A stretch of DNA of 43,621 nucleotides from Asaia bogorensis (GCA_945861095.1 CAMATI010000009.1:1-43621), one strand, 5' to 3'; positions 1-8,550 are shown, numbered from the stretch's first letter. Translations and numbers: made by a program. The notes: a model not told the origin generated them from the letters alone.

Positions 1-12
1 CAAAACGGCAAT

Positions 13-90
13 GGTCCGGGTTCCAAGGGCCGTCGCCCTTGGCGGGTCCAGGGCAGCGCCCTGGTCGGGGTCCGGGGCGGAAGCCCCGCC
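13..90 (+). repeat. Dispersed GC-rich intergenic repeat, copy A
   Basis: The stretch holds nested short hairpins (AAGGGC/GCCCTT, CAGGGC/GCCCTG). Its first about 60 bases recur with two mismatches at 23551-23612, and a reverse-orientation copy lies at 23401-23453. It is a REP-like dispersed element. An open frame runs through it, but the same frame recurs in copy C and reflects the repeat, not a gene. Confidence 0.8.
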
Positions 91-158
91 CTACCGCACG
101 CCCTCGCCCTGCCCTATACGCACAGGCCGAGGCAAACCCCCTGGAACGAGCATCCACC

Positions 159-944
159 ATGGCCATCACCGCCGCGAGCTGGGATCCCACCCAATATCTC
201 CGCTTTTCCAACGAACGTCTCCGCCCCGCGCTCGACCTCCTCGCCCAGGTTCCCCTCCCCACCGCTCGGCATGTCGTCGACCTGGGCTGCGGGGCCGGCA
301 ACGTCACCGCGATCCTCCGCCAGCGCTTTCCGGACGCGGACGTGCTGGGCGTGGACGGGTCGGACGACATGCTGGCCAAGGCCAGGGCCGCGGCGCCGAC
401 ATGCCGCTTCCAGGCCGCCGATTTCGCGACCTGGACCCCGGACAACCCGCCGGACCTGATTTTCTCGAACGCGGCGCTGCATTGGGCGACCGAGCACGAG
501 GCGCTGTTCCCGCGTCTGATCTCGCTGTTGGCACCGAACGGGATATTGGCGGTGCAGATGCCCGCGATGCACGACGAACCGCTGCGTCGCCTGCAAAACG
601 AGGTCGCGGCCGTCGGCCCCTGGGCGCCGATCCTGGCCGATGCCGGGTTCGCGCGCGGCCTGTTGCCGGTGGGCGCCTATTACGACCTGCTGCGGCCGTT
701 GGTCGCCGACCTGGACATGTGGGAATCGATCTTTTTGCACGTCCTGCAAGGAGAGAACGCCGTCACGGAATGGGCCGCCGGCAGCAGCCTGCGCCCCTTC
801 CTGGACAAATTGCCCGACGGCCTGCGGGAGCAATACCGCGCCGCCTACACAGATGCGCTACGTCCGCACTATCCGCGACGGGCCGATGGCTCGACCCTGT
901 TGCCGTTCCGACGACTCTTTTTCATCGCGCGGGCACGTGGGTGA
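159..944 (+). CDS. tam: Trans-aconitate 2-methyltransferase
   Basis: This 261-residue class I SAM-dependent methyltransferase should methylate trans-aconitate, a spontaneous by-product of cis-aconitate that inhibits aconitase, in the cytoplasm. The SAM-binding glycine loop reads VVDLGCGAGNVT near residues 37-48, followed by an acidic strand end (LGVDGS) and the family motif SNAALHW. MPAMHDEP further on fits the Tam family. The ATG at 159 was chosen because the Tam-type start (WDPTQYLRF) follows within ten residues; the frame is open further upstream but that part is the intergenic repeat. Length matches E. coli Tam (about 250). It converges with the FtsB-like gene, 28 bp away. A related methyltransferase with another small acid as substrate cannot be excluded. 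Confidence 0.85.
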   Translation: MAITAASWDPTQYLRFSNERLRPALDLLAQVPLPTARHVVDLGCGAGNVTAILRQRFPDADVLGVDGSDDMLAKARAAAPTCRFQAADFATWTPDNPPDLIFSNAALHWATEHEALFPRLISLLAPNGILAVQMPAMHDEPLRRLQNEVAAVGPWAPILADAGFARGLLPVGAYYDLLRPLVADLDMWESIFLHVLQGENAVTEWAAGSSLRPFLDKLPDGLREQYRAAYTDALRPHYPRRADGSTLLPFRRLFFIARARG

Positions 945-972
945 CATCGCGCGCTATTTCGGCCAGTCGCGA

Positions 973-1302
973 TCAGAACAGCTTCTCTTGCGGCCCGTAT
1001 TGCACCACCACGTCGGTGGGTTCCGCCAGGTTCAGCATCGCCCGGGCCCGCTCATCCAACGTATCGGGATTGAGCTGACGGGCGCGCAGACCGGCCACGC
1101 GCTGTTCCCACTTGTCGCGATCGTCCCTGGCGTTCCCATTGGCCGTCTGCACCTGGCGCAACAATTCCTGCCGCTCGGAATGCGCGACCAGGCCGCGGTT
1201 GCCCTGCGTGACGCTCCAGACGAAATAGCCGGTGATCGCCAGGAAGACGCAGGGCGCGATGATCGCCCTCGTCCGACGCTTGAGATCCAACGCGAAGGCC
1301 AT
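973..1302 (-). CDS. ftsB: FtsB/DivIC-type septum formation initiator
   Basis: The 109-residue protein has the FtsB layout: a short basic cytoplasmic end, one membrane span near residues 14-30 (IIAPCVFLAITGYFVWSV), then a periplasmic stretch rich in charged residues that can form a coiled coil (about 38-80), ending in a short tail. FtsB bridges FtsQ and FtsL in the divisome. The alphaproteobacterial hallmark of a Leu/Asn-rich segment with DTLDERARAMLNLAEPTD near the end is present. The ATG at 1302 was chosen because the upstream extension of the frame runs into a tandem repeat. The gene is divergent from the small exported protein gene at 1636. Sequence conservation in this family is low, so the call rests on architecture plus the C-terminal motif. 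Confidence 0.75.
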   Translation of the reverse strand: MAFALDLKRRTRAIIAPCVFLAITGYFVWSVTQGNRGLVAHSERQELLRQVQTANGNARDDRDKWEQRVAGLRARQLNPDTLDERARAMLNLAEPTDVVVQYGPQEKLF

Positions 1303-1357
1303 TGTGTTTGCACCTTTTCTCACGGCGGATGTAGTGCATCGACTCTGCCGCCGCCAG

Positions 1358-1436
1358 GGGGATATATTTGGCCGGGGATATATTTGGCCGGGGATATATG
1401 TGGCCGGGATATATGTGCCCTGGGATATGTGCCCGC
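1358..1436. repeat. Minisatellite, 15-16 bp unit, about 5 copies
   Basis: Head-to-tail copies of a unit beginning GGGATATATTTGGCC, degrading toward the right (ATATATG, then ATATG). The array fills the gap between the start of the FtsB-like gene and the divergent small exported protein gene, so it may sit in the promoter region of either. It is one of eight such arrays in this window. Confidence 0.85.
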
Positions 1437-1635
1437 GGGTCGCGCACCATTGGGCCACCGCGGCGCTGGCCAGACCCGGTTTGGCGCGCCGGGTCCACCG
1501 TCGGTCTTTGCCGTCCGCGCATTGGGGGCCGTCCGCGAATTGGGGCCTGAAAACCCCGCTTTCGCCCAAGTCTCGCCACTTATCGGACCAACACTGCGAC
1601 GGATCGGCGAATGAAGTCGCCGTCAGGAGGCGAGC

Positions 1636-1944
1636 ATGCGAACACGTATCATCGTACTGGCCGCGCTGGGCGCTGTTTTCACCTTCGGAGCCACCGCTCC
1701 GGCGATGGCGGACCGTGACGGCTGGCGCCGCCACGAATGGCGGGATCGCGGTGGATACGGGCATCACAAGCGCCACGACGGCTATGGACATCATCCCCGC
1801 GCCCACAACTATGGGCGACCCTATTACGCCGGACCGCCGGTGGTCTATGTGCCACAGCGTGCCGTGCCGTATTATTACGCGCCGCCGCCGCCACCGGTCT
1901 ATTACGGGGTGCCCAGCGTTAACTTTGGGTTCGGTTTCCGCTGA
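1636..1944 (+). CDS. Small exported Tyr/His/Pro-rich protein
   Basis: A 102-residue protein with a clear Sec signal peptide (basic MRTR, hydrophobic core, cleavage likely after AMA near residue 25). The mature part is rich in Gly, His, Tyr and Arg (about 26-62), followed by a proline/tyrosine stretch (YYYAPPPPPVYY near 82-92) and a Phe-rich end (NFGFGFR). Many proteobacteria encode small periplasmic or surface proteins of this composition, with no established function. The start is supported by AGGAGG eight bases upstream. It stands alone between two tandem-repeat arrays. The function is unknown to me. Confidence 0.75.
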   Translation: MRTRIIVLAALGAVFTFGATAPAMADRDGWRRHEWRDRGGYGHHKRHDGYGHHPRAHNYGRPYYAGPPVVYVPQRAVPYYYAPPPPPVYYGVPSVNFGFGFR

Positions 1945-2060
1945 TCGAGGTCGCGGATCGTCTCACGGCGAGGATTTAGCTGAGTCCTCGTTGACAGGAG
2001 ACCCGCCGCTTGCGCATCGTCCGGCCGGATCGCCTGGGCATGGCGCCTGGGTGTTACCTT

Positions 2061-2190
2061 GGGGTATGACCCTGGGGGGTATGACCCTGGGGGGTATGAC
2101 TTTGGGGGATATGACCTTGGGGGATATGACCTGGGGGGATATGACCTTGGGGGTATGACCGTTGGGGGGTATGACCGTGGGGACCTGACC
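2061..2190. repeat. Minisatellite, 15 bp unit, about 8-9 copies
   Basis: Tandem copies of GGGGGGTATGACCCT with substitutions (GATATGACCTT, TATGACCGT) and copy lengths of 14-16 bp. The array occupies the intergenic stretch between the small exported protein gene and dapD, and ends about 130 bp before the dapD start. Open frames on both strands here read as monotonous four- to five-residue peptides and are not considered genes. Confidence 0.9.
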
Positions 2191-2323
2191 CGTGGTCTCG
2201 CCGCCAACGGGATCGCCACCAGGGGGGCGCCCCCCGGGGCAACCACCCCAAAGGAGGGATCACCCAAGGCAGATGATCTCGGGGCCAGCCGGACGACACA
2301 GCAAGACGGGACGAGCGACGGGA

Positions 2324-3163
2324 ATGAGCGAGCACAGTTTACAGCGACCGATCGAGGATTTGTGGGAGCAGCGGGATACCCTGTCCTCCGCCACCAAGGG
2401 TGAAGCCCGCGACGCGGTCGAGGCCGCGCTCGATGCGCTGGACAACGGCACGGTCCGCGTGGCGGAGAAGACGGATGCCGGCTGGCACGTCAATCAGTGG
2501 CTGAAGAAGGCGGTGCTGATGTCCTTCCGCCTGACGGATTCCAAGCCGATGGAAGGTCCGGGCGGCGCGCCGGTCTGGGACAAGGTGCCGATGAAATTTG
2601 CCGGCTGGGGCGAAAACCGCTTCAAGGAAGCCGGTTTCCGCGCCGTTCCCGGTGCCGTCGTCCGCCGGTCTGCCTTCATCGCGCCCGGCGCGGTGCTGAT
2701 GCCCAGCTTCGTCAATGTCGGCGCGCGGGTTGGCCAGAACACCATGGTCGATACCTGGGCCACGGTCGGAAGCTGCGCCCAGATCGGCGCCAACTGCCAC
2801 CTGTCCGGCGGTGTCGGTATCGGCGGCGTGCTGGAACCGTTGCAGGCCAACCCGGTCATCATCGAGGATGACTGCTTCATCGGCGCCCGGTCCGAAGTCG
2901 CGGAAGGCGTGATCGTCGAACGTGGGGCGGTGCTGTCGATGGGCGTGTTCATCGGCGCGTCCACCAAGGTGATCGACCGCGCGACCGGAGAGATCCATAT
3001 CGGCCGCGTGCCGTCCTATTCCGTCGTGGTGCCGGGCGCGCTCGCCGGTCGGCCGTTGCCGGATGGGTCGCCGGGACCGTCGCTCTATTGCGCCGTCATC
3101 GTGAAGATCGTGGATGCGCAGACGCGGGCAAAGACCTCGATCAACGAATTGCTGCGCGATTGA
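2324..3163 (+). CDS. dapD: Tetrahydrodipicolinate N-succinyltransferase
   Basis: DapD transfers succinyl from succinyl-CoA to tetrahydrodipicolinate in the succinylase branch of lysine and meso-diaminopimelate synthesis. The 279-residue length is standard. The N-terminal helical domain (1-100) is followed by left-handed beta-helix hexapeptides (from about 105, for example [17 protein letters not shown]). The family stretches [15 protein letters not shown] and [10 protein letters not shown] carry the substrate-binding Asp and Gly residues. The ATG at 2324 is preferred because MSEHSLQ starts the domain; the frame is open upstream through low-quality repeat sequence. It overlaps dapE by four bases, so the two are translationally coupled and act in successive steps. 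Confidence 0.95.
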   Translation: MSEHSLQRPIEDLWEQRDTLSSATKGEARDAVEAALDALDNGTVRVAEKTDAGWHVNQWLKKAVLMSFRLTDSKPMEGPGGAPVWDKVPMKFAGWGENRFKEAGFRAVPGAVVRRSAFIAPGAVLMPSFVNVGARVGQNTMVDTWATVGSCAQIGANCHLSGGVGIGGVLEPLQANPVIIEDDCFIGARSEVAEGVIVERGAVLSMGVFIGASTKVIDRATGEIHIGRVPSYSVVVPGALAGRPLPDGSPGPSLYCAVIVKIVDAQTRAKTSINELLRD

Positions 3164-4305
3164 TCGACCGGATCGACCGGCTCGACCTGCTCGACCCGCT
3201 GCTGCTGGCGCAGTCGCTGATGCGCTGCGACTCGGTGACACCCGCCGACGGTGGTTCCCAAGCGGTGCTGACCGAGGCGCTCAAGCGCCTCGGTTTCGCC
3301 GTGACGCCGCTGCGGTTCGGCGACATTGAGAACCTGTATGCTCGCCTGGGTACCGATGGCCCGCATATCTGCTTCGCCGGCCATACCGATGTAGTGCCGG
3401 TCGGCGGCGCCAACTGGCGGGCCGACCCGTTCGGCGCCGAAGTGCGCGACGGGGTCCTGTATGGCCGCGGCGCCTGCGACATGAAGGGCGCGATCGCCGC
3501 CTTCGTGGCCGGTGTCGCGCAGCATCTGAAGGACGGCGGAACCAAAGGCTCCATCAGCTTCCTGATCACCGGCGATGAGGAAGGGCCGGCGATCGACGGC
3601 ACCGTCAAAGTGCTGGAATGGATGCAACAGCGCGGCGAAATCCCCGATTTCTGCCTGGTGGGGGAGCCGACCTGCCCCGTTCAACTCGGCGACATGGTCA
3701 AGATCGGCCGGCGCGGCAGCGTCAACATGAAGATCGAGATTTTCGGCACCCAGGGCCACGTCGCCTACCCGCACCGGGCCGATAATCCGGTGCATCGGCT
3801 GATCCGTGCGGTCCAGGCCCTGACCGCGGCGCCGATCGACGCGGGCACCGACTGGTTTGAGCCGTCCAGCCTGCAAATCACCAGCATGGACGTGGGCAAC
3901 ACCGCGACCAACGTGATCCCGGCTTCGGCCCGGGCGGCGCTGAACATCCGTTTCAACGACAAGCACACCGGCAAGTCGCTGACCGAATGGGTGCGCGCCA
4001 CCGTGGCGCTGCATGCCGAACGCTTCGACCTGGAATCCTCGACCAGCGGTGAATCCTTCGTCACCAAGCCCGGCCCGCTGGTCGATATCCTGCGCGGTGC
4101 CATCGTGCAGGCCACGGGGATCGAGCCGAAGCTGGACACCGGCGGCGGCACGTCCGACGCGCGGTTCATCGCCAATTATTGCCCGGTGGCGGAATTCGGC
4201 CTGGTCGGCGCCACCATGCACCAGGTCGACGAACGCGTGCCGGTGTCCGAATTGCGCGATCTGGCGCGGATCTATCGCGGCGTGATCGGGGCCTTTCTGG
4301 CATGA
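3160..4305 (+). CDS. dapE: Succinyl-diaminopimelate desuccinylase
   Basis: DapE, a dinuclear zinc M20 peptidase-family enzyme, hydrolyses N-succinyl-LL-diaminopimelate. Metal-site motifs are visible: [11 protein letters not shown] (His, Asp), GRGACDMKG (bridging Asp), [11 protein letters not shown] (catalytic Glu pair) and the final THx-type ligand in GATMHQVDE. The dimerisation lid domain lies at about 180-290. No ATG fits the domain start; the TTG at 3160, which shares TTGA with the dapD stop, gives 381 residues beginning just before [13 protein letters not shown], as expected. An ATG at 3088 would overlap dapD by 76 bases and add foreign residues. The stop lies within the first unit of a 12-bp tandem array. 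Confidence 0.93.
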   Translation: MIDRIDRLDLLDPLLLAQSLMRCDSVTPADGGSQAVLTEALKRLGFAVTPLRFGDIENLYARLGTDGPHICFAGHTDVVPVGGANWRADPFGAEVRDGVLYGRGACDMKGAIAAFVAGVAQHLKDGGTKGSISFLITGDEEGPAIDGTVKVLEWMQQRGEIPDFCLVGEPTCPVQLGDMVKIGRRGSVNMKIEIFGTQGHVAYPHRADNPVHRLIRAVQALTAAPIDAGTDWFEPSSLQITSMDVGNTATNVIPASARAALNIRFNDKHTGKSLTEWVRATVALHAERFDLESSTSGESFVTKPGPLVDILRGAIVQATGIEPKLDTGGGTSDARFIANYCPVAEFGLVGATMHQVDERVPVSELRDLARIYRGVIGAFLA

Positions 4306-4383
4306 TCGGGGGCACGATTGGCGGCGCGGTTCCACGCACGATTCCACGCATGATCCCGGGCGCTATTCCACGCGCGATGCCGT
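4300..4383. repeat. Minisatellite, 12 bp unit, 7 copies
   Basis: Seven degenerate 12-base units (for example GCACGATTCCAC, GCATGATCCCGG, GCGCGATGCCGT) run from the dapE stop codon to just before the start of the next gene. The dapE TGA is part of the first unit, so the array may have grown out of the gene end. Confidence 0.85.
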
Positions 4384-4423
4384 GCACGCGGAAGTACACG
4401 ACTCCCGGCATGACGGCGCCGCG

Positions 4424-5068
4424 ATGAACGATTCCCGGCACCCGCAACGTCCGGTGGGCATGCCAAACGGCACCCCAAACGGTGCCCCAAACGGCGCATC
4501 AAGCGGCACGAAAGCGGCCACCAATGTCCTGCGGGCCATTTTCCTGGTCGCGCGCGGGCGGGTCAGTGGCATCGGGCTGTTCTCCAACACGCCGCAGGGC
4601 TTCCTGACCAGCCTTGCCCCGCTGATCGCCTTTCCGCTGGTGGGTGCCGCGCTGATGCTGGTGCGCGGCGGTGGGGCGCGGTCCCTGGTGGACCTGCTGG
4701 CAACCTTGTGTGCGCTGTTGGCGCCGCCGGTGCTGTCGTTCCAGTTCGCCCGCCTGTGGGGGCGGGAGGCGCTGTGGCTGCGCTTCGCCACCGCCTTCAA
4801 TTGGTGCCAATGGGCGCTGCCGGTCGTCGCGTCCCTGATCCTGATGGTCATGGGCATCGGCCTCAGCATGGGTCTCGCCGACCGCTCCGCCAGCATCGGT
4901 CTTATCCTCGGGCTTGGCTTTTACGGGCTGTGGCTGCACTGGTTCCTGGCCCGCAACGCCTTGCAACTGTCCGGCGGACGTGCCGCGCTGCTCGTCTTTG
5001 GCACCAATTTCGGCACCATCATGGCCGTCCTCGGCCCCAAACTGTTGCTCGGCCTGGCGCGTCCGTGA
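4424..5068 (+). CDS. Integral membrane protein, tandem paralogue 1
   Basis: A 214-residue protein with about five membrane spans (near 59-80, 86-108, 127-150, 155-178 and 184-205 from this start). I do not recognise a named family. It shares a layout with the next gene: a short amphipathic lead (LRAIFLVARGR), an NWCQWALP motif before span 3, and LWLHWFLARNAL ending span 4. The N-terminus carries an in-frame 12-bp tandem repeat coding for PNGT/PNGA units (4463-4510). The ATG at 4424 was chosen; an in-frame ATG at 4382 is also possible. It follows dapDE and overlaps the next gene by four bases, suggesting a two-subunit membrane complex. Confidence 0.7.
   Translation: MNDSRHPQRPVGMPNGTPNGAPNGASSGTKAATNVLRAIFLVARGRVSGIGLFSNTPQGFLTSLAPLIAFPLVGAALMLVRGGGARSLVDLLATLCALLAPPVLSFQFARLWGREALWLRFATAFNWCQWALPVVASLILMVMGIGLSMGLADRSASIGLILGLGFYGLWLHWFLARNALQLSGGRAALLVFGTNFGTIMAVLGPKLLLGLARP
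4463..4510. repeat. In-frame 12 bp tandem repeat, 4 copies
   Basis: Units CCAAACGGCACC, CCAAACGGTGCC, CCAAACGGCGCA and TCAAGCGGCACG lie in frame at the N-terminus of the membrane protein gene and code for Pro-Asn-Gly-Thr/Ala repeats. Changes in copy number would lengthen the tail by four residues without a frameshift. Confidence 0.85.
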
Positions 5069-5634
5069 GCATTGCCGCATCGGTGGTCAATGGGCTGCGC
5101 GGAGGCGTGCTGTTGGCGCGGGGCCGGCCCGAGGGAATGGCGTTCTTTCCGGGCACGATGGACGACGCGTCGCGCAGCTTCGTGGCGATGGCGCTGGCGG
5201 TGCCGCCAATCGTCGCCATAAGGCTGATCGGCTGGGCTGATAGCGGCGTGCCGGCAAACGGCGGCCGCATCCTGCTGCGCGACCTGATGGTCTACTTCGT
5301 CAGTTGGCTGGTGTTCGCGATCCTGTCGCATCGGATCGCCGGCACCACCGGTCGGACCGAGCGGTGGCCGCGGTTCGTCGTGGCGTGGAACTGGTGCAAC
5401 GTCGTCGGCAACATGATGGTGATGGTCGGCGGTGTCCCAAGCCTGCTGGGCGTCCCCACGATCATAGAGCAGGTCGTCGAACTCGTGGCGCTGGGTTGGG
5501 CGCTCTGGCTGGAATGGTACGTGATGCGGGTGGCGTTTGGCGCGGGTCCGCTCCTGGCGGCCTATCTGGTGATGCTGGACCAGATCATCGGGTTGGGGTT
5601 TGCCATCATGGGGCTGTCGTTCGGTCCGCGGTAG
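5065..5634 (+). CDS. Integral membrane protein, tandem paralogue 2
   Basis: A 189-residue protein starting at GTG 5065, which overlaps the previous stop (GTGA). It has about five spans: near 34-51, 69-91, 108-131, 134-157 and 161-183. WNWCNVVGNMM before span 3 and LWLEWYVMRVAF after span 4 match equivalent positions of the preceding protein (NWCQWALP, LWLHWFLARNAL), and both begin with an RG(R/G)-rich amphipathic stretch. The pair is therefore probably an ancient duplication, forming a heteromer. Paired spans with a Trp-Asn-Trp-Cys motif do not match any transporter family I can name. The start is inferred from coupling and lack of a better one. Confidence 0.7.
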   Translation: MSIAASVVNGLRGGVLLARGRPEGMAFFPGTMDDASRSFVAMALAVPPIVAIRLIGWADSGVPANGGRILLRDLMVYFVSWLVFAILSHRIAGTTGRTERWPRFVVAWNWCNVVGNMMVMVGGVPSLLGVPTIIEQVVELVALGWALWLEWYVMRVAFGAGPLLAAYLVMLDQIIGLGFAIMGLSFGPR

Positions 5635-5670
5635 CTGTAGGACCAACCGCCCCAACCGGTGACCTGTGCG

Positions 5671-5764
5671 CTGTCATAGCGAGCGCAGCGACGCAATCCA
5701 GGGAGGCAGGCGCGATCGATCCTGTTGGTTGCTCTGGATTGCTTCGCTGCGCTCGCAATGACAG
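5671..5764. repeat. Palindromic intergenic element (31-bp arms)
   Basis: Arms 5671-5701 and 5734-5764 are reverse complements with two mismatches, around a 32-base centre. The arm ends read CTGTCAT and ATGACAG with GAGCGCAGCGA inside. Elements of this kind (CATTGCGAGCG...GCAATCCAG) are scattered through alphaproteobacterial genomes. It lies after the second membrane protein gene and could stop transcription. Confidence 0.85.
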
Positions 5765-5917
5765 GTCCCGTTGTCGCCATGGGGCGATGGTTATGTCAGT
5801 CCGGCCGCGGCAAAACCGCATGTCCGGTTGCCGTCGATCGGCCGACCTACCCAGACCGTGCCCATTTTCCGTGCCCGCGACCAGTACGCCACCAACCCGG
5901 CCCCAATCCGACGTTGA

Positions 5918-6820
5918 TCATGCCTCGTCCGCGACCCGTCCCAGTTCCAACGCGCGGGCATAGACCAGCTTGCGGGGCAACCCGGTCGCCGCCGAGACCA
6001 AGGCCGCGGCGTCCTTCACGCTGTTGGCGGCCAAGGCGCGCTGCAACTGCCCGTCCAGGTCTTCGTGGTCGGCTTGCTCGGGGGGGCCGAGCAGGAGGGT
6101 GATTTCACCGCGAGGGGGGGTGGTGGCGTAGTGGGTGGAGAGCGCGCCGACGGTGCCGCGGCGGACTTCCTCGTAGTGCTTGGTCAGTTCCCGCGCGACC
6201 GCGGCCTGACGATCGCCGAATGCGTCCAGCATGTCGACCAGGGTTTCCGCCAGCCGATGCGGCGCCTCGTGCCAGATCAGGGTGGCCGCCAGACCGGCCC
6301 GTTCGGCGGCGCGCAGGCTTCCGAACGCGGCCCGACGCGCGGCGGACCGCGGCGGAGGAAAGCCCAGGAACAGAAACGGCAGCGGCGGCAGTCCGGACAG
6401 GATCAGCGCTGTCACGGCGGCATTGGCACCGGGAATGGCGCTGACGGGCAGGCCCTCGGCGATCGCGGCACGGACCAGGCGATAGCCGGGGTCGGACACC
6501 AAGGGGGTGCCGGCGTCGGACACCAGGGCGATGCGCTTGCCCTGGCGCAGCATGGCCAGGATCGCGGGGATGCGGGCGTCTTCGTTATGCTCATGCAGCG
6601 GCTGGGTGCGGGTGGACACGCCGATCGCCGACAGCAGGCGAGCGGTATGGCGGGTGTCCTCGCACAGGATCAGGTCGGCGGCGCGCAGGGTTTCGGTGGC
6701 GCGGGCTGTCATGTCGCCGAGGTTGCCGATTGGCGTGGAAACCAGCACAAGTCCTGGCGGCGGGCCGGACTGGCCGTCCTGCCGGTCATCGGGAGACGGG
6801 ACGGATGGGTCGTCGGACAT
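5918..6820 (-). CDS. rsmI: 16S rRNA (cytidine-1402-2'-O)-methyltransferase
   Basis: RsmI methylates the ribose of C1402 in the decoding centre of 16S rRNA using SAM. The 300-residue protein has the tetrapyrrole-methylase fold motifs: LVSTPIGNLGDMTARA near residues 25-40, CEDTRHTARLL, the glycine-rich SDAGTPLVSDPGYRLV, and SAIPGANAAVTALILSGLP. The C-terminal YraL/RsmI domain is present (ELTKHYEEVRRGT). The ATG at 6820 is preceded by AAGGAG at good spacing, so the longer open frame upstream, which runs through a 24-bp tandem array, was not used. It is divergent from the lipoprotein gene, the order seen beside many rsmI genes. Confidence 0.95.
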   Translation of the reverse strand: MSDDPSVPSPDDRQDGQSGPPPGLVLVSTPIGNLGDMTARATETLRAADLILCEDTRHTARLLSAIGVSTRTQPLHEHNEDARIPAILAMLRQGKRIALVSDAGTPLVSDPGYRLVRAAIAEGLPVSAIPGANAAVTALILSGLPPLPFLFLGFPPPRSAARRAAFGSLRAAERAGLAATLIWHEAPHRLAETLVDMLDAFGDRQAAVARELTKHYEEVRRGTVGALSTHYATTPPRGEITLLLGPPEQADHEDLDGQLQRALAANSVKDAAALVSAATGLPRKLVYARALELGRVADEA

Positions 6821-6841
6821 GGGAACTCCTTCTCGGCACAC

Positions 6842-6937
6842 TCTTTGGCGCAACATCCGATGCACCGCTTGGCGCAATGGCCCATGCACCGCTTGGCGCG
6901 ATGGCCCATGCGCCGCTTGGCGCAATGGCCGATGCAC
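6842..6937. repeat. Minisatellite, 24 bp unit, 4 copies
   Basis: Four 24-base units ending CCGATGCAC or CCCATGCAC, with TTGGCGCAA inside, lie between the divergent rsmI and lipoprotein genes. In the rightward frame each unit encodes PLGAMAHA. All plausible ATG start codons of the lipoprotein gene lie in this array. Confidence 0.9.
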
Positions 6938-8334
6938 CGCGCACCTCACCGTCATTGCCGGCCCTGACCCGGCAATCCGCGCTTCCACGGCGGGGGGCGG
7001 GTTGGGGGATCAAGTCGGGCAATGGCGATGACGGCACGCCGCCTGCGGGTCATTGTTTCGGCCGGTCGGTATTACGTCGCCCCAACGTCGCGACCGCGCT
7101 GCTGTCGATCGGTTTGCTGGCCGGGGTTTTAGGCGGGTGCGCGCCGCAGTCTGGACCATCCGGTCGAGACAACCAACCACGCAGCGCCCCGACCATGGGC
7201 ACCCCGGCGCCGGTCGCCCAATCGACCGGAACCAAGGTCGCGATTCTGCTGCCATTGAGCGGTCCCTTGGCGGATCGAGGGCAGCCGATGCTGCAAGCCG
7301 CGCAACTCGCCCTGGAAGCGGGGCCGCCGTTGGATGCGCGCGACACCCAGGGCACGCCGGATGGCGCGGCCGCGGCGGCGCGGGCGGCGATCGCCGGGGG
7401 CGCCGGGCTGATCCTGGGTCCGCTGACCTCGGCCGAAACCGCCGCCGTGTCGCCCATCGCGCGGGAAGCCGGGGTCCCGGTGCTGGCCTTTACCAATGCG
7501 TCGGCCCTGGGGCAGTCGGGGGTTTGGCCGCTGGGCGTCTCGCCGGCGCAACAGGTGAAGCGGCTGGTCGTCGCGGCGCAGGCGCAAGGTCGCAGCCAGA
7601 TGGCGGCCTTGCTGCCGGACAACGATTTCGGCCAGGCGATGGCGGCGGGACTGGTGCAGGCCACCAGCGCGGTGGGTCTGCCGGCGCCGCTCATCGTCAT
7701 GCACGCGCCTGGGATGGGGCCGATCAACACGGCGACGCGGGAGCTCTCGGGCTATGGCGGCCGACGCGGTCCGATCGACGCGCAGATCAAGGCGGCCCGC
7801 GCGCTGAACACGGCGGAGGGCCGGCGTCACGCGCAGGAACTGGCCCGCAGCCGCATCGGCCCGCCGCCGTTCGACACATTGCTGCTGGCGGATATGCGGG
7901 ACGACTTGGCGGCCGTGGCGGCGATGTTGCCGTATTACGATGTCGATCGCTCCCAGGTGCAGATCATCGGCCCGGCGCTTTGGGCATCCCCGGCGAGTGG
8001 GGCCGGCGTGATGGAGGGAGCTTGGTATGCAGCGCCGGATCCGGCGCTGCGTGCGGCGCTGGAGCAGTCGTTTACCGCCCGCTACAACGTGCCTCCGCCG
8101 CCGTTGGCGGATCTGGCGTTCGACGGGGCATCGATCGCGCGGGTCCTGGCCGGGCCGGCCGGCTACACGGTGACGGCCCTGACCCAACCGGCCGGATTTG
8201 AGGGTGCTGATGGCTGGCTGGCCTTGCTGCCGGACGGGCAGGTGCGGCGCGGCTTGGCCGTATTCAAGATCGAACGCGGCGGTCCGGCGATGATCGAGCC
8301 GGCGCCGCAATCCGGTTCGGCGCCAGGGAGTTAG
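6925..8334 (+). CDS. Penicillin-binding-protein-activator-like lipoprotein
   Basis: The mature protein begins at a lipobox Cys (LLAGVLGGC, codon at 7138-7140) and carries a periplasmic-binding-protein type I fold: VAILLPLSGPLADRGQPM, GAGLILGPLTSAETAAVSPIAREAGVPVLAF and the hinge LLPDNDFGQAMA. This matches the LpoA/YraM-like activators, outer-membrane lipoproteins that stimulate a bifunctional penicillin-binding protein; its divergent placement next to rsmI fits. The start is the weak point. No ATG lies between the 24-bp repeats and the signal peptide, so the ATG at 6925 gives an untypical n-region of about 47 residues. The TTG at 6955 is an alternative. A branched-chain amino acid binding protein would look similar. 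Confidence 0.75.
   Translation: MADAPRTSPSLPALTRQSALPRRGAGWGIKSGNGDDGTPPAGHCFGRSVLRRPNVATALLSIGLLAGVLGGCAPQSGPSGRDNQPRSAPTMGTPAPVAQSTGTKVAILLPLSGPLADRGQPMLQAAQLALEAGPPLDARDTQGTPDGAAAAARAAIAGGAGLILGPLTSAETAAVSPIAREAGVPVLAFTNASALGQSGVWPLGVSPAQQVKRLVVAAQAQGRSQMAALLPDNDFGQAMAAGLVQATSAVGLPAPLIVMHAPGMGPINTATRELSGYGGRRGPIDAQIKAARALNTAEGRRHAQELARSRIGPPPFDTLLLADMRDDLAAVAAMLPYYDVDRSQVQIIGPALWASPASGAGVMEGAWYAAPDPALRAALEQSFTARYNVPPPPLADLAFDGASIARVLAGPAGYTVTALTQPAGFEGADGWLALLPDGQVRRGLAVFKIERGGPAMIEPAPQSGSAPGS
6954..6976. repeat. Short palindrome inside lipoprotein gene start
   Basis: ATTGCCGG and CCGGCAAT flank a 7-base centre. This resembles the common alphaproteobacterial intergenic repeat (CATTGCCGG..CCGGCAATCC). 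Its presence inside the frame suggests that the first part of the frame is intergenic sequence. Confidence 0.6.
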
Positions 8335-8384
8335 GGCTTGTTCGGGAACAGCCGAGTCGGCTGGGGCGCCGGACCGGCCTTTCT

Positions 8385-8474
8385 CCGTCATGGTCGGCGC
8401 AGGCCGGCCGCCCACGACTTGCGGTCCAGGTCGAGAGAAAGTCGTTGATGGCGGGCCTCCGCCCACCATGACGG
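8385..8474. repeat. Palindromic intergenic element (Acetobacteraceae/rhizobial type)
   Basis: Arms CCGTCATGGTCGGCG (8385-8399) and CGCCCACCATGACGG (8460-8474) pair with one mismatch, and an inner pair (CGACTT/AAGTCG) flanks the centre. It lies between the convergent lipoprotein and DUF2786 genes. A dispersed element of this form is common in alphaproteobacteria; it may also terminate transcription. Confidence 0.75.
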
Positions 8475-8550
8475 GGTTGAGCGTCCGTGCCCCAATGGAC
8501 GCAGATCTTTCCGGACGAGTCCTTAAGGTCGGCTGAAAAGCCGGTAGACC

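Noticed and set aside
11..1078. Open frame starting MVRVPRAVALGGSR, also found at 23552
   Set aside because: The same peptide at two places is due to the dispersed repeat; the true gene here is tam in another frame.
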